Shown here: one piece after another, positions 34,789-42,920 of the stretch
Position numbering within the stretch: position 1 is the first letter of the stretch
Layout of the letters: each line of letters starts with the position of its first letter
Source of the DNA: Nocardia colli
GTDB lineage: Bacteria > Actinomycetota > Actinomycetes > Mycobacteriales > Mycobacteriaceae
NCBI RefSeq assembly: GCF_008704205.1
Contig: NZ_VXLC01000018.1
Location: 206,167-270,166 of the forward strand
Reading direction: 5' to 3'
DNA: 64,000 nt
The notes under the pieces: generated by a model
Told to the model about the DNA's origin: nothing
Seen by the model: the letters and a program-made list of their open reading frames with translations, nothing else
Database searches by the model: none
Program-made: the position numbers and the translations under genes

Positions 34789-36189
34789 CTAACCTTGATG
34801 TAGTGGGTAGGGCAGCGTGATGGTCTTGACGGTGCTCATCTCCCGAATCGAGTAGGGGATGCCCTCGCGGCCGATCCCGCTGGACTTCACCCCGCCGAAC
34901 GGGATGTGTGGTGAGTCGAAATGTGGTCCCGCATTGAGGTTTACGGCGCCGACCCGCAGCGCGGCGGCGATCTCGGTGAATTCGGCCACGTCCGCGGTGA
35001 TCACCCCGGCCTGCAACCCGTATCGCGTGCTGTTCGCGACCCGGATCGCCGCCGCGGTGTCGGCCACCCGGATCACCGGGGCGACCGGACCGAACGTCTC
35101 CTCGACCACCAATTCGGCGTCGGCAGGCACGTTATCAAGGACGGCGGGGGTGATGAGCGGACCGCGCCGGTCCCCGCCGAGCAGGAGTTTCGCATTCGCG
35201 GCCACCGCGTCACCGATCCGCCGTTCGACGGTGATCGCCGCCTCCTCGCTGACCAGCGGCCCGACGTCGGTCGCCGGATCGAGGGGATCCCCGGCCTGTT
35301 TGTGCCGAGCCGCCTCGACCAGCCTGGCGACGAGGTCGTCGGCCGCCGCGCCGACGACGATGACCCGCTTGATCCCGCGACACGACTGTCCGGCGGTGGC
35401 GAAGGCACCCTGGCCCGCCAATTGCACCGCCAGCGCGAGATCGGCATCCGGCAGGACGATCAGCGGATCGTTCCCGCCCAGCTCCAACAGGATCTTCTTG
35501 CCCGCGGCCGCAACGGATACCGCCCGCCCCGTGTGCACGGAGCCGGTGAAGGTGACCATGTCGATGTCCGGATGCCCGGCCAGCGCCGGACCGAGCACGC
35601 CGGGCGCACCCGTTGTGACGACCAGGTTTTCGGCGGGCAGCCCTGCTTCCAGGAGGATTTCGGCGAAGGCGAGCGCCGTAAGTGGCGTCTTCTCCGAGGG
35701 TTTCAGCACGACCGCACAGCCGGCGGCCACACCGGGGGCCACCTTCACGACCACCTGATTGAGCGGCCGGTTGAACGGCGTAATCGCCGCGACGATCCCG
35801 ATCGGCTCGAACTTGGTGAGCGCCAGCCGATCCTGACCCGGCACCGGAATGCTCTCCCCCCGCAACCGCTCGGTCTCGGTCGCCGCGACAATCAGGTTGG
35901 CCGCGGCTCGTTCTGTCTCCTTGCGGGTTTCGGCGATACACACGCCGGACTCCCGGGAGATCAGTTCGGCCAGCTCTCCGGACCGCGCACGGATCAGCCG
36001 GGCGGCCTGGCCGAGGATCGCCGCCCGCCGGTCCGGTCGCAGCGGTCGCCAAGCGGCTCGAACACCCTGTATCGCCTCGTCCAGCTGGGCGACGGTGTCG
36101 CGCGCGACCACACCGACGGTCTCTCCGTTCCACGGATTACACACGGTGAGTTCGTCGGACGAGGGTTGGACCGCGCCATCACGAAACAT
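34789..36189 (-). CDS. Aldehyde dehydrogenase (set 2), phosphonoaldehyde substrate likely
   Basis: A 466-residue NAD(P)-dependent enzyme. E236 (LLELGG) and C270 (GQSCRGIKRV) are the catalytic pair. It is clearly related to the set 1 enzyme at 13.7 kb; both share AITPFN and VLKPSEKTPL and the GQxC-x-x-IKRV site. Substrate options are phosphonoacetaldehyde, giving phosphonoacetate, or phosphonoformaldehyde, giving phosphonoformate after the HEPD step. The start overlaps the decarboxylase gene by 11 bases. Confidence 0.86.
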   Translation of the reverse strand: MFRDGAVQPSSDELTVCNPWNGETVGVVARDTVAQLDEAIQGVRAAWRPLRPDRRAAILGQAARLIRARSGELAELISRESGVCIAETRKETERAAANLIVAATETERLRGESIPVPGQDRLALTKFEPIGIVAAITPFNRPLNQVVVKVAPGVAAGCAVVLKPSEKTPLTALAFAEILLEAGLPAENLVVTTGAPGVLGPALAGHPDIDMVTFTGSVHTGRAVSVAAAGKKILLELGGNDPLIVLPDADLALAVQLAGQGAFATAGQSCRGIKRVIVVGAAADDLVARLVEAARHKQAGDPLDPATDVGPLVSEEAAITVERRIGDAVAANAKLLLGGDRRGPLITPAVLDNVPADAELVVEETFGPVAPVIRVADTAAAIRVANSTRYGLQAGVITADVAEFTEIAAALRVGAVNLNAGPHFDSPHIPFGGVKSSGIGREGIPYSIREMSTVKTITLPYPLHQG

Positions 36190-37330
36190 GATCGACTCCT
36201 GTCACGAAATCCCGGAACCGCCTTGCTACTTCGGCCGGTGAGACCGCGGGCCGGCCCAGCTCGGCGATCGAGCCCGGTCGAATCGTCAGATAGACGAACG
36301 TCGGCCCGGCCTCGACCTGCGCGACCTTGATGACCTCGGTGAATTCGGCCAGATCCGCGCAGTCGTACACCCGAGCGTATCCGCAGGCCCGCGCCACCGC
36401 CGGGAAGTCGACCTGTGCCGCGAGGCTCTGCTGCCCGCCGGTCGAATCGTGAACCCCGTTGTCCAGCAACACATGTATCAGGTTCGGCCCGCCATGGGCG
36501 CCGACGGCCGCCAACGTGCCGAGCCGCATGAGCGCCGCGCCGTCGCCATCGATCACGACCACAGATCGGCGGGTGTGCCGCGCGACGCCCAGGCCGACGG
36601 CGCTCGCCGACCCCATCGCACCGACCAGATAGAAGTGCTGTGGCCGATCGGCAATCGTGTAGAGCTCACGGCTGGCCTTGCCCGTGGTGGACACCACGGC
36701 AGCGGAATCGTCGAGCGATCCGACCAGTGCCTCCAGCGCCGCCGAACGCGTTGGCGCAACACGAGTTCTGGGGGAGCGAGTAACCGCCGGAATCACGGCG
36801 GCAGCAAGCGACGGCTCCTCGAGCTGCTGCGCGACCATCACCCCGTCGCGCAGAATGAACGCGAAAGGCTGCTGCTCCCGGTCCATTTCGGCCCAGCCAC
36901 CGGCCAGGCACGCATCGACCTCGGCGGGCTCGTCGGGTATCACCGCATGACCGACCCGCATCAATTCCAGCAACCCGGGCATGATCGCCCCCATCAGCTC
37001 GTGCTGCGGTTCATCCGGACGACCCGGTTCCCCACGCCAACTGATGATCAGCGGCACCGGAATTCGCCCGGGATAGTTGAGCGAGGTCAGCGGATTGACC
37101 ATATTGCCGAGCCCCGAGTTCTGCCCCATCACGCACGCCGTGGCGCCGGCCAGCCAGCAGCCCGCGGCGATCGCCACCGCCTCACCCTCGTGCGTCACCG
37201 GCAGATACCCGGCCGCCGAACCGGACGCCACCCGGTTGATGATCGGCGTCAGATACGAACACGGCACCCCGACCACGTCGAGGACCCCGCGCGCGATCAG
37301 CCCGCCGAGCAGATCGTCGGCGTCGATCAC
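36179..37330 (-). CDS. ppd: Phosphonopyruvate decarboxylase (set 2)
   Basis: A 383-residue TPP enzyme homologous to the set 1 decarboxylase: GVPCSYLTP, THEGEAVAIAAG, QNSGLGNMVNPLTS, and a TPP motif running from GDGAALMRLG to DNGVHDSTGGQ. It converts phosphonopyruvate to phosphonoacetaldehyde. The start is the GTG at 37330, which overlaps the PEP mutase stop (GTGA); an upstream ATG frame has no homologous sequence. The tight coupling to pepM matches other phosphonate operons. Confidence 0.94.
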   Translation of the reverse strand: MIDADDLLGGLIARGVLDVVGVPCSYLTPIINRVASGSAAGYLPVTHEGEAVAIAAGCWLAGATACVMGQNSGLGNMVNPLTSLNYPGRIPVPLIISWRGEPGRPDEPQHELMGAIMPGLLELMRVGHAVIPDEPAEVDACLAGGWAEMDREQQPFAFILRDGVMVAQQLEEPSLAAAVIPAVTRSPRTRVAPTRSAALEALVGSLDDSAAVVSTTGKASRELYTIADRPQHFYLVGAMGSASAVGLGVARHTRRSVVVIDGDGAALMRLGTLAAVGAHGGPNLIHVLLDNGVHDSTGGQQSLAAQVDFPAVARACGYARVYDCADLAEFTEVIKVAQVEAGPTFVYLTIRPGSIAELGRPAVSPAEVARRFRDFVTGVDHVS

Positions 37331-38250
37331 GAATCCACCCACTTTCGCGCCAGCTCGATGTAGTGCGCCTCGTCGACCTCGAGCTGCGGATAACCCATGA
37401 GCGCGAACACTTCCGCGAGCGAGGCGATGGTCGGCTCCACCGCGGCCGCGCCGTCGAGCAGCATCGCCCGGCACACCTGCCGCATCGCCGCGACCGAGGC
37501 CCGCATCGCCTGGTTGGCCCAGATCACCGCGGCGATGCCGAGTTCGGCGAAGGTTTCCCTGGGGACCGTGTGATAGGTCGTCGGCGCGATCACCAGCGGC
37601 AGCCGCGCCGCCCATTCCGCGGTGAACTCGGCGATCTCATCGATGGTCTGCTTGCGCGAGTGAATGAAGATGGCATCGGCGCCGGCCTGCCGATACGCCT
37701 CGGCCCGCCGCAGCGCCTCGGCCTGCCCGGCGCCGGCGATCAGCGCCTCGGTGCGGGCGACGAGCACGAACTCGGCGCCGACCTGGTCCCGGCAGGCCGC
37801 GATCTTGGTGCACATGTCGCCGATCGGCGCCAGCGGGTGACTGTCGCCGAAGTAGGAGTTCATCTTCGGAAAGACCTTGTCCTCCATGGATATCCCCGCC
37901 GCGCCGATCTGCTCGGCGCGGGCGGCGAAGCGCCGCGCGGTGTTGAAGTTGCCGTAGCCGGTGTCGCCGTCCACGAGGACCGGGACGCCGCCGTCGACCA
38001 GCCGGGCGGCGAGATCGAGCAGCTCGCCCCAGGACACCTCGTCGCTGTCCCGGGCGCCCAGGACGGTCGACATACACAGGCCGGACGCCCAGATGCCGGC
38101 GAACCCGGCCTCGGCCGCGATGCGCGCGCTCAGGCCGTCGTGTGCGCCCATCAGGTATGTCGGCTCGGGTTCGGCGAGCAGCCCGCGCAACCGCAGGCCG
38201 GCCGAAAACTCGGCTGGTGATCCCGTCTGAACAGGGAAGTTCTCTATCAC
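37327..38250 (-). CDS. pepM: Phosphoenolpyruvate mutase (set 2)
   Basis: A 307-residue single-domain enzyme with the diagnostic EDKVFPKMNS (123-132), LMGAHDGLSA and VDGDTGYGNF loops of PEP mutases, which separate it from isocitrate lyases. It forms the C-P bond by isomerising PEP to phosphonopyruvate. GTG 38250 is chosen because GAGAGG stands 8 bases upstream and homology starts there; another in-frame GTG lies 6 bases before. An 18-base gap separates it from the dehydrogenase gene upstream. Confidence 0.95.
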   Translation of the reverse strand: MIENFPVQTGSPAEFSAGLRLRGLLAEPEPTYLMGAHDGLSARIAAEAGFAGIWASGLCMSTVLGARDSDEVSWGELLDLAARLVDGGVPVLVDGDTGYGNFNTARRFAARAEQIGAAGISMEDKVFPKMNSYFGDSHPLAPIGDMCTKIAACRDQVGAEFVLVARTEALIAGAGQAEALRRAEAYRQAGADAIFIHSRKQTIDEIAEFTAEWAARLPLVIAPTTYHTVPRETFAELGIAAVIWANQAMRASVAAMRQVCRAMLLDGAAAVEPTIASLAEVFALMGYPQLEVDEAHYIELARKWVDS

Positions 38251-38267
38251 GCGCACTGCCTCTCGGA

Positions 38268-39278
38268 TCAGGTCACTCTGCCTGCGGCGGGCGGCGGCCC
38301 GCCGGCCAGGACACTGGCGACACCCTCGGCGACCCGGCGCCGGCAACTGCGTTCGGATTCGATCGAGAGGAACGCGCGGTGTGCGGAGACCACCACGTCC
38401 TCCCTGTTCAGCAGCTTGCGGGCAGTCGGGTCGTCGTTGGGGTCCTCGGGCGTGAACACGTCCGAGCCGAAACCGCCGAGCCGGCCCGCCTCGAGCGCTT
38501 CGAGCACGGCGGCCGGGTCGACCAGCCGACCTCTGGCGGTATTGACCAGCAGGGCGCCCGGCCGGACAGCGGCGAGGGCGGCGGCATCGATGAGCCGGTC
38601 GGTCTCGTCGGTCAGCGCCGCGTGGATCACCACCGCGTCCGCGGTGCCGAACAGTTCGGCCAAATCCGTTGCGGCGGTTACGCCGTACCCGGCCATGAGG
38701 TCGGCCGACACGTAGGGGTCGTAGGCGATGATCGTCTGGTAGAACGCCTGTAGCTTGCGCGCGGTCGCCCGGCCGATGCGGCCGAATCCGATGATGCCCG
38801 CGGTGCAGGCCGACACTCGTCGCGGGACTCCGCCCGCGTGGATGTTCCACTGGTTGGTCTTGACGAGGCGGTCCTGCGTGCAGACCTTGCGTTCCAGCGC
38901 GAGCAGCAGAGCCAAAGTGTGGGTGCTGACCTCGTCGACGCAGTAGTCGGGGACGTTGAACGAGACGATCCCGGTGCCGCCCAGCAGCGGTGCGTTCAAG
39001 TTGTCGATGCCGACACCGCTGCGGGCGATGACCCGGCAGGTCGGCTCGATCGCCTCGAGGAGTTCCTGGGTCACCTGACAGCGATAGATCACCAAGGCAT
39101 CGGCGCCCCGCACATGGTCGTGAAAGTCCTTACCCCGCACCTTGTATCGACCGTCGAACAGGCCCAGGCTCAGGTCGATATCGGTGCCGAACACCGAGCG
39201 TTCGATATCGGCCAGAGCGAGATCCGGCTGCCCTTGGGCGTCGAATGCCCAGGCGGGATCGGTGTAGACGACGCGCAA
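38268..39278 (-). CDS. D-2-hydroxyacid dehydrogenase-family enzyme, PhpE-like
   Basis: A 336-residue NAD-dependent dehydrogenase. GFGRIG (164-169) binds the nucleotide; R249, E278 and H300 form the catalytic triad with normal phosphoglycerate-dehydrogenase spacing. The best start is TTG 39278 with GGGAG 6 bases before, just after the HEPD stop. In phosphinothricin biosynthesis a relative (PhpE) acts on hydroxymethylphosphonate after HEPD, so oxidation toward phosphonoformate is the leading idea. Reduction of phosphonopyruvate to phosphonolactate is the main alternative. Confidence 0.85.
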   Translation of the reverse strand: MRVVYTDPAWAFDAQGQPDLALADIERSVFGTDIDLSLGLFDGRYKVRGKDFHDHVRGADALVIYRCQVTQELLEAIEPTCRVIARSGVGIDNLNAPLLGGTGIVSFNVPDYCVDEVSTHTLALLLALERKVCTQDRLVKTNQWNIHAGGVPRRVSACTAGIIGFGRIGRATARKLQAFYQTIIAYDPYVSADLMAGYGVTAATDLAELFGTADAVVIHAALTDETDRLIDAAALAAVRPGALLVNTARGRLVDPAAVLEALEAGRLGGFGSDVFTPEDPNDDPTARKLLNREDVVVSAHRAFLSIESERSCRRRVAEGVASVLAGGPPPAAGRVT

Positions 39279-39309
39279 TCTTGTCTCCCGTTGTGACGCA
39301 AGGTGTTTC

Positions 39310-40626
39310 TCAAGAGTCGTAACCCCAGCCGCGACTGTCGCGGCGGCCGCGCCGCACAGTCGACACCGCGGCATAGGTATTGGTGAGCTCGTACAGGTCG
39401 AGGTAGCCGAGATGTCGTCCGGAGCCGAGCTTGATCAGTGCGCCGTCGCCGGACCATCGATGCGTCACGAACGGCGCGACCCAGGCCGACGCGTCGACCT
39501 CCAGCTCCGAATGTCTCTCCTGCCCAGCGGCATCGGTCCAGTGCAGGGTGGGCGAGCCGGCGGTCACCAGGTAATGGGATTCGGCCGGTTCGCAGAGGTT
39601 CGCGCCGTCCTGGCCGGCCACGAGCAGGAAGAGTCCGGTGAGATCGGGCAGGTGCGGGGCGGACGCCAGCGAGGTGACCCGGTAGCCCTGGAAGTCGCGG
39701 ATTTCCTTGCGGCACTGCGCGATGTCCTTGAAGGTCTTGCCCACGGCGTCGTGCCGGGTCGCGGGGCGGAGCAGTAGCCGGTAGTCGAAGCCGAGTGTTG
39801 TTCCCAGGTCACGCAATTGGTCGAGCGCGCCCTCGTCGAGCGCCGCGATCAGGTCGCTTGCCCGGATACCCAGTGCTTCGGCGGCCGACTCGATGGTGTG
39901 CCCGCGGCGCGAAAGCAGCAGGGTGGCCACCTTCTGCGGCGTCAGGCTTTCGTCGAGCCAGCCGAGCATCGCGTGCGCGGCCGGATCGGACCAGTCGTTG
40001 ACGTCTTCGATGAGCCCGGCGAGTGCGGACTGACCGGTGTAGGAAACGATTCGAGCCGAGGCGTCGGAGGCCAGCGAGTAGGTATGCGGGCAATAGGACG
40101 GTTCGACATAGGAGTCGCCGACGATCCAATTGTCCTCGTCCGGATTGGCGCTGATCACCTGCCACGTCGCTTCGCCGAGTTCCTCGCCCCACCGCCCGTG
40201 GATATCGCCGGGCCCGAGATTGATGGTGATGGCGGGTTCCAGGTGCCCATTGTTCAAGGCGGGCAATCGATCAGCGGGGCAGCGGATGTCGAGAATGACC
40301 GGCGCGACCGCGCCCTGCGGCGCCGCCATTGTGTAGTAGTTGTAGAAATGAATGCCGTCGCGCTGAATGGGGCGCCGGGTGTCGCGCAGTTCCTGGGCGG
40401 TGCGGAGCAGCACGGTCAGATCGGCGCGACCGCTTGCGACCAGCTGCTCCGGGGTGATCTGGAGTGCTCGGGCCAACGCGTCGGCGAGTTCGTCCGGCCA
40501 CTCGTCGGTCACCGACAGCAGTTTCTCGAACTGCCCGTGGTCCAGGCCGACGGCTTCGGCCACCTGGCCGGTCGTCATTTTCCTGGTGTTCAGCCAGTGC
40601 ATGAGCTTGTAATTGTCAACGCGCAT
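39310..40626 (-). CDS. phpD: 2-Hydroxyethylphosphonate dioxygenase (HEPD)
   Basis: A 438-residue non-haem iron enzyme closely resembling Streptomyces HEPD along its whole length (RRPIQRDGIHFYNYY, PALNNGHLEPAIT, SYVEPSYCPH, the RRGRRDxxGWGYD ending). Iron ligands are H128, E175 and H181. HEPD uses O2 without an external reductant to cleave 2-hydroxyethylphosphonate to hydroxymethylphosphonate and formate. The Glu ligand argues against methylphosphonate synthase, which has Gln there. The N-terminal 60 residues look like a helix-turn-helix, a normal feature of the family. It overlaps the reductase gene by 11 bases. Confidence 0.95.
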   Translation of the reverse strand: MRVDNYKLMHWLNTRKMTTGQVAEAVGLDHGQFEKLLSVTDEWPDELADALARALQITPEQLVASGRADLTVLLRTAQELRDTRRPIQRDGIHFYNYYTMAAPQGAVAPVILDIRCPADRLPALNNGHLEPAITINLGPGDIHGRWGEELGEATWQVISANPDEDNWIVGDSYVEPSYCPHTYSLASDASARIVSYTGQSALAGLIEDVNDWSDPAAHAMLGWLDESLTPQKVATLLLSRRGHTIESAAEALGIRASDLIAALDEGALDQLRDLGTTLGFDYRLLLRPATRHDAVGKTFKDIAQCRKEIRDFQGYRVTSLASAPHLPDLTGLFLLVAGQDGANLCEPAESHYLVTAGSPTLHWTDAAGQERHSELEVDASAWVAPFVTHRWSGDGALIKLGSGRHLGYLDLYELTNTYAAVSTVRRGRRDSRGWGYDS

Positions 40627-41812
40627 AGTCTCTCTCCGCGGTCCCGGCCAATAGGCGCGTCAGGCCCTCTCCGTCGACGCGGCGGGGATTGTTTCCCGCG
40701 CGGTCGTAAGCGAGTGCCTCGGTGGCGATCCGAGTCGCGTCGTGGCGAATGTCGGGGGCCGGTGGCAATGCGGGCGATCGCACCAGCGCCTCGATATTCC
40801 GGGCCAGCTCGTCGATAGTTCCGACGCCAGCCGCCTGCACCACCTGATCGATCGCGCCGTGCACCCGAGCGGCGCCGCGCGGATCGGTGCAGTCGTCGCC
40901 GACGAGCGCGTTGTAGCGCAGCACCGATGCCAGCGTGAGCCCGCAGGCATGGCCGTGGCTCAGTCCGTAGCGCAAGGTCAGCGGGTACGAGATGGCATGG
41001 CACACAGTGGTTCCCGCGATCGCGATGGCGCGTCCGGCGAAGTGCCCGGCGAGCAGGGCGGCGTGCCGTTGCGCCGATCCCAAGCCGGTGTGCGGCTCGT
41101 CGAGCAGCTCGGCCAGCAGCGACCACGCGGCCGCGCCCAGCCATTCGGACCGCTCGTCGGCCCGGATCGACCACGCGCCCTCCAAGCCCTGCGCAAGGGT
41201 GTCCAGCAGGCAGCTGACGAGGTGGGCCTCGGGCAGGCCGATGAGCAGGTCGGGGTCGAGAATCGCCGTCACCGGCTGGAGCGCGGACCCGCGCAGGGAG
41301 AGTTTGCGGCCTTGATCGCGATGCCAGATCGTGGCGAACGGTGTCGCTTCCGCGCCGGTCCCCGGCGTTGTCGGCAGGGCGATGATCGGCGGTACGTCCT
41401 CGGTGCCCACCTCGTCTTCGCACATCCGCACCACCAACTGGGGAGTGGGATCGGCGCTGACCGACAGTGCCGCAGCGGCTTTGCCCGCATCCATGACGCT
41501 GCCGCCGCCGATCGTGACGACCACGTCGGCGCGATGTGCCCGCACCGCGTGCGCGAGCCGCGCCACGGATTCGGGTGTCGGCAAGCCGGATTGGGTCACG
41601 ACGTGCAGCGGGAATGTCCGCAATGCCGCCAGCAGCGGTTCGGACCAACTGCGGAGTGCGAAGCCGGCGCCCGCGATCACGAGCACGCGGGGGACCCGCA
41701 TCCGGGCCGCGGCGGCCACCACGTCGGCGGCGACCTCGGCGGCGCGCACGCCGACGATCGTGCGCGGCGAGTCGAGCAGCAGGGTGCTGACCCGGACCTG
41801 GGCGGCGTCCAT
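40616..41812 (-). CDS. phpC: Iron-type alcohol dehydrogenase, phosphonoacetaldehyde reductase
   Basis: A 398-residue group III (Fe-dependent) dehydrogenase with GGGSVMDAGK (102-111) for NAD(P). Of the four usual metal ligands D204, H272 and H286 are present, while the second (D-x3-H) is Gln, Q208. In phosphonate pathways this family reduces phosphonoacetaldehyde to 2-hydroxyethylphosphonate, precisely the HEPD substrate made next. ATG 41812 follows GGGAGG and begins the family homology. It is the first gene of the minus-strand operon. Confidence 0.88.
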   Translation of the reverse strand: MDAAQVRVSTLLLDSPRTIVGVRAAEVAADVVAAAARMRVPRVLVIAGAGFALRSWSEPLLAALRTFPLHVVTQSGLPTPESVARLAHAVRAHRADVVVTIGGGSVMDAGKAAAALSVSADPTPQLVVRMCEDEVGTEDVPPIIALPTTPGTGAEATPFATIWHRDQGRKLSLRGSALQPVTAILDPDLLIGLPEAHLVSCLLDTLAQGLEGAWSIRADERSEWLGAAAWSLLAELLDEPHTGLGSAQRHAALLAGHFAGRAIAIAGTTVCHAISYPLTLRYGLSHGHACGLTLASVLRYNALVGDDCTDPRGAARVHGAIDQVVQAAGVGTIDELARNIEALVRSPALPPAPDIRHDATRIATEALAYDRAGNNPRRVDGEGLTRLLAGTAERDYAR

Positions 41813-42071
41813 CGACCACCTGCCTCCCACGAAAACGAGAACTACCGCAGGGCACCGTGATACGGACTCCGGCAACATCTCGGGCACCGCCGGCCGGTCG
41901 CCGTGGCGACCACGAACCGGGCAGTCCCGATGATGTCCCCCCGGTGTACGGACGCGGCTTTTTGCGTGAATACACGGTACCGTAGGGCGGTTGAATATCG
42001 GCGAATATCCGAGTTCGCCGTCCACCAGTTCCGTGGCATTGCCGGAACTTACGGCGCCGAAGGTGCGACAG
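41813..42071. promoter_or_regulatory. Divergent promoter region of set 2
   Basis: 259 bp without a gene between the reductase and methyltransferase genes. A 10-bp-spaced direct repeat, GAATATC at 41993-41999 and 42003-42009, might bind a regulator. No convincing -35/-10 pair was found. Confidence 0.3.
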
Positions 42072-42863
42072 ATGACCGATGGCTACCGCGAGCAGGTTTC
42101 CCGAAACCAGTTGAGGTTCGCGACAATCGCGCAGGCGTACGCGGGCGGGCAGGCGCGCCGCCTGGACGTGGAACTGCTGGCCGAGATGATCCGTCCGCTG
42201 GCCTTCGAACGCGCCCTCGATGTCGCCACCGGGACCGCCGCCGCGGCCGCCGTCGCCGCGAAAGTGGGTGTGCGGGCGAAGATCGTCGGCATCGACTCCT
42301 CGGTGCAGATGCTCCAGCAGGCGCGCGCCAACGACGGGGTCAGCGGCGTGCAGCTGGTGGTCGGCCTGGTCGAGGAGCTGCCGTTCGCGGACGACACCTT
42401 CGATCTCGTCATGTGCACGCGCGCCCTGCACCACGTGCGACGACCCGACATCGTGGTGGCCGAGATGGCGCGGGTGGTCCGGCCGGGCGGGCACGTCATC
42501 ATCGCGGACAACGTCACCGGCCTCTCCGGCGCCGCGCATGCCCGGTTCGAGGAGCTACAGCGCCTGCGCGACCCCGGGCACGCGTGCACGCTCACCGAGC
42601 GCCAGCTCATCGACCTGCTGCTGGACAACTCGCTCGACATCGTCGAAGGCCACCGGACCACCAGTTTCCGGCCGCTGGACGAGTGGCTCGACGACGGCGG
42701 CGCGGGCCCGGACGAGGCGGCCGAGATTCGGCGACAGTTGTTGGCGCTCGGGCAGATCGATGACAACGGCACCTTCGGTACGAGCGTCGCGACGGAGGCG
42801 GGCGAGGTCACCGGGCTGCGGCAGGCGATGTCGTGGATCAAGACACAACGGACCCGGATCTAG
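42072..42863 (+). CDS. SAM-dependent class I methyltransferase
   Basis: A 263-residue Rossmann methyltransferase: motif I LDVATGTAAAAAV, the acidic IDSS after strand 2, FDLVMCTRALHHV and VVRPGGHVIIAD, close to the UbiE/arsM-like group. It should methylate O or N of a small molecule; a phosphonate O-methyl ester is an attractive idea but not shown. ATG 42072 (GAAGGTG upstream) is preferred to a TTG 27 codons earlier whose leader is not family-like. It opens the right-hand plus-strand operon of set 2. Confidence 0.85.
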   Translation: MTDGYREQVSRNQLRFATIAQAYAGGQARRLDVELLAEMIRPLAFERALDVATGTAAAAAVAAKVGVRAKIVGIDSSVQMLQQARANDGVSGVQLVVGLVEELPFADDTFDLVMCTRALHHVRRPDIVVAEMARVVRPGGHVIIADNVTGLSGAAHARFEELQRLRDPGHACTLTERQLIDLLLDNSLDIVEGHRTTSFRPLDEWLDDGGAGPDEAAEIRRQLLALGQIDDNGTFGTSVATEAGEVTGLRQAMSWIKTQRTRI

Positions 42864-42920
42864 CCCGGAGATACCGGTCGCGCCGTAGCATGGACAAACC
42901 TGACTTCTGGGGGTCACACC

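Noticed and set aside
37327..38250. Set 2 PEP mutase as an isocitrate/methylisocitrate lyase or CPEP mutase
   Set aside because: EDKxxxxxNS is intact, and the gene overlaps phosphonopyruvate decarboxylase; no CPEP synthase partner is present.
38251..38850. N-terminal extension of the set 2 PEP mutase (start at 38850)
   Set aside because: The added residues are the reverse-frame shadow of the hydroxyacid dehydrogenase gene; a GTG with a good ribosome-binding sequence at 38250 fits the family.
39310..40626. XRE-type transcription factor, or methylphosphonate synthase
   Set aside because: The HTH-like N-terminus is a normal part of HEPD, and the iron ligand at 175 is Glu rather than the Gln of methylphosphonate synthase.
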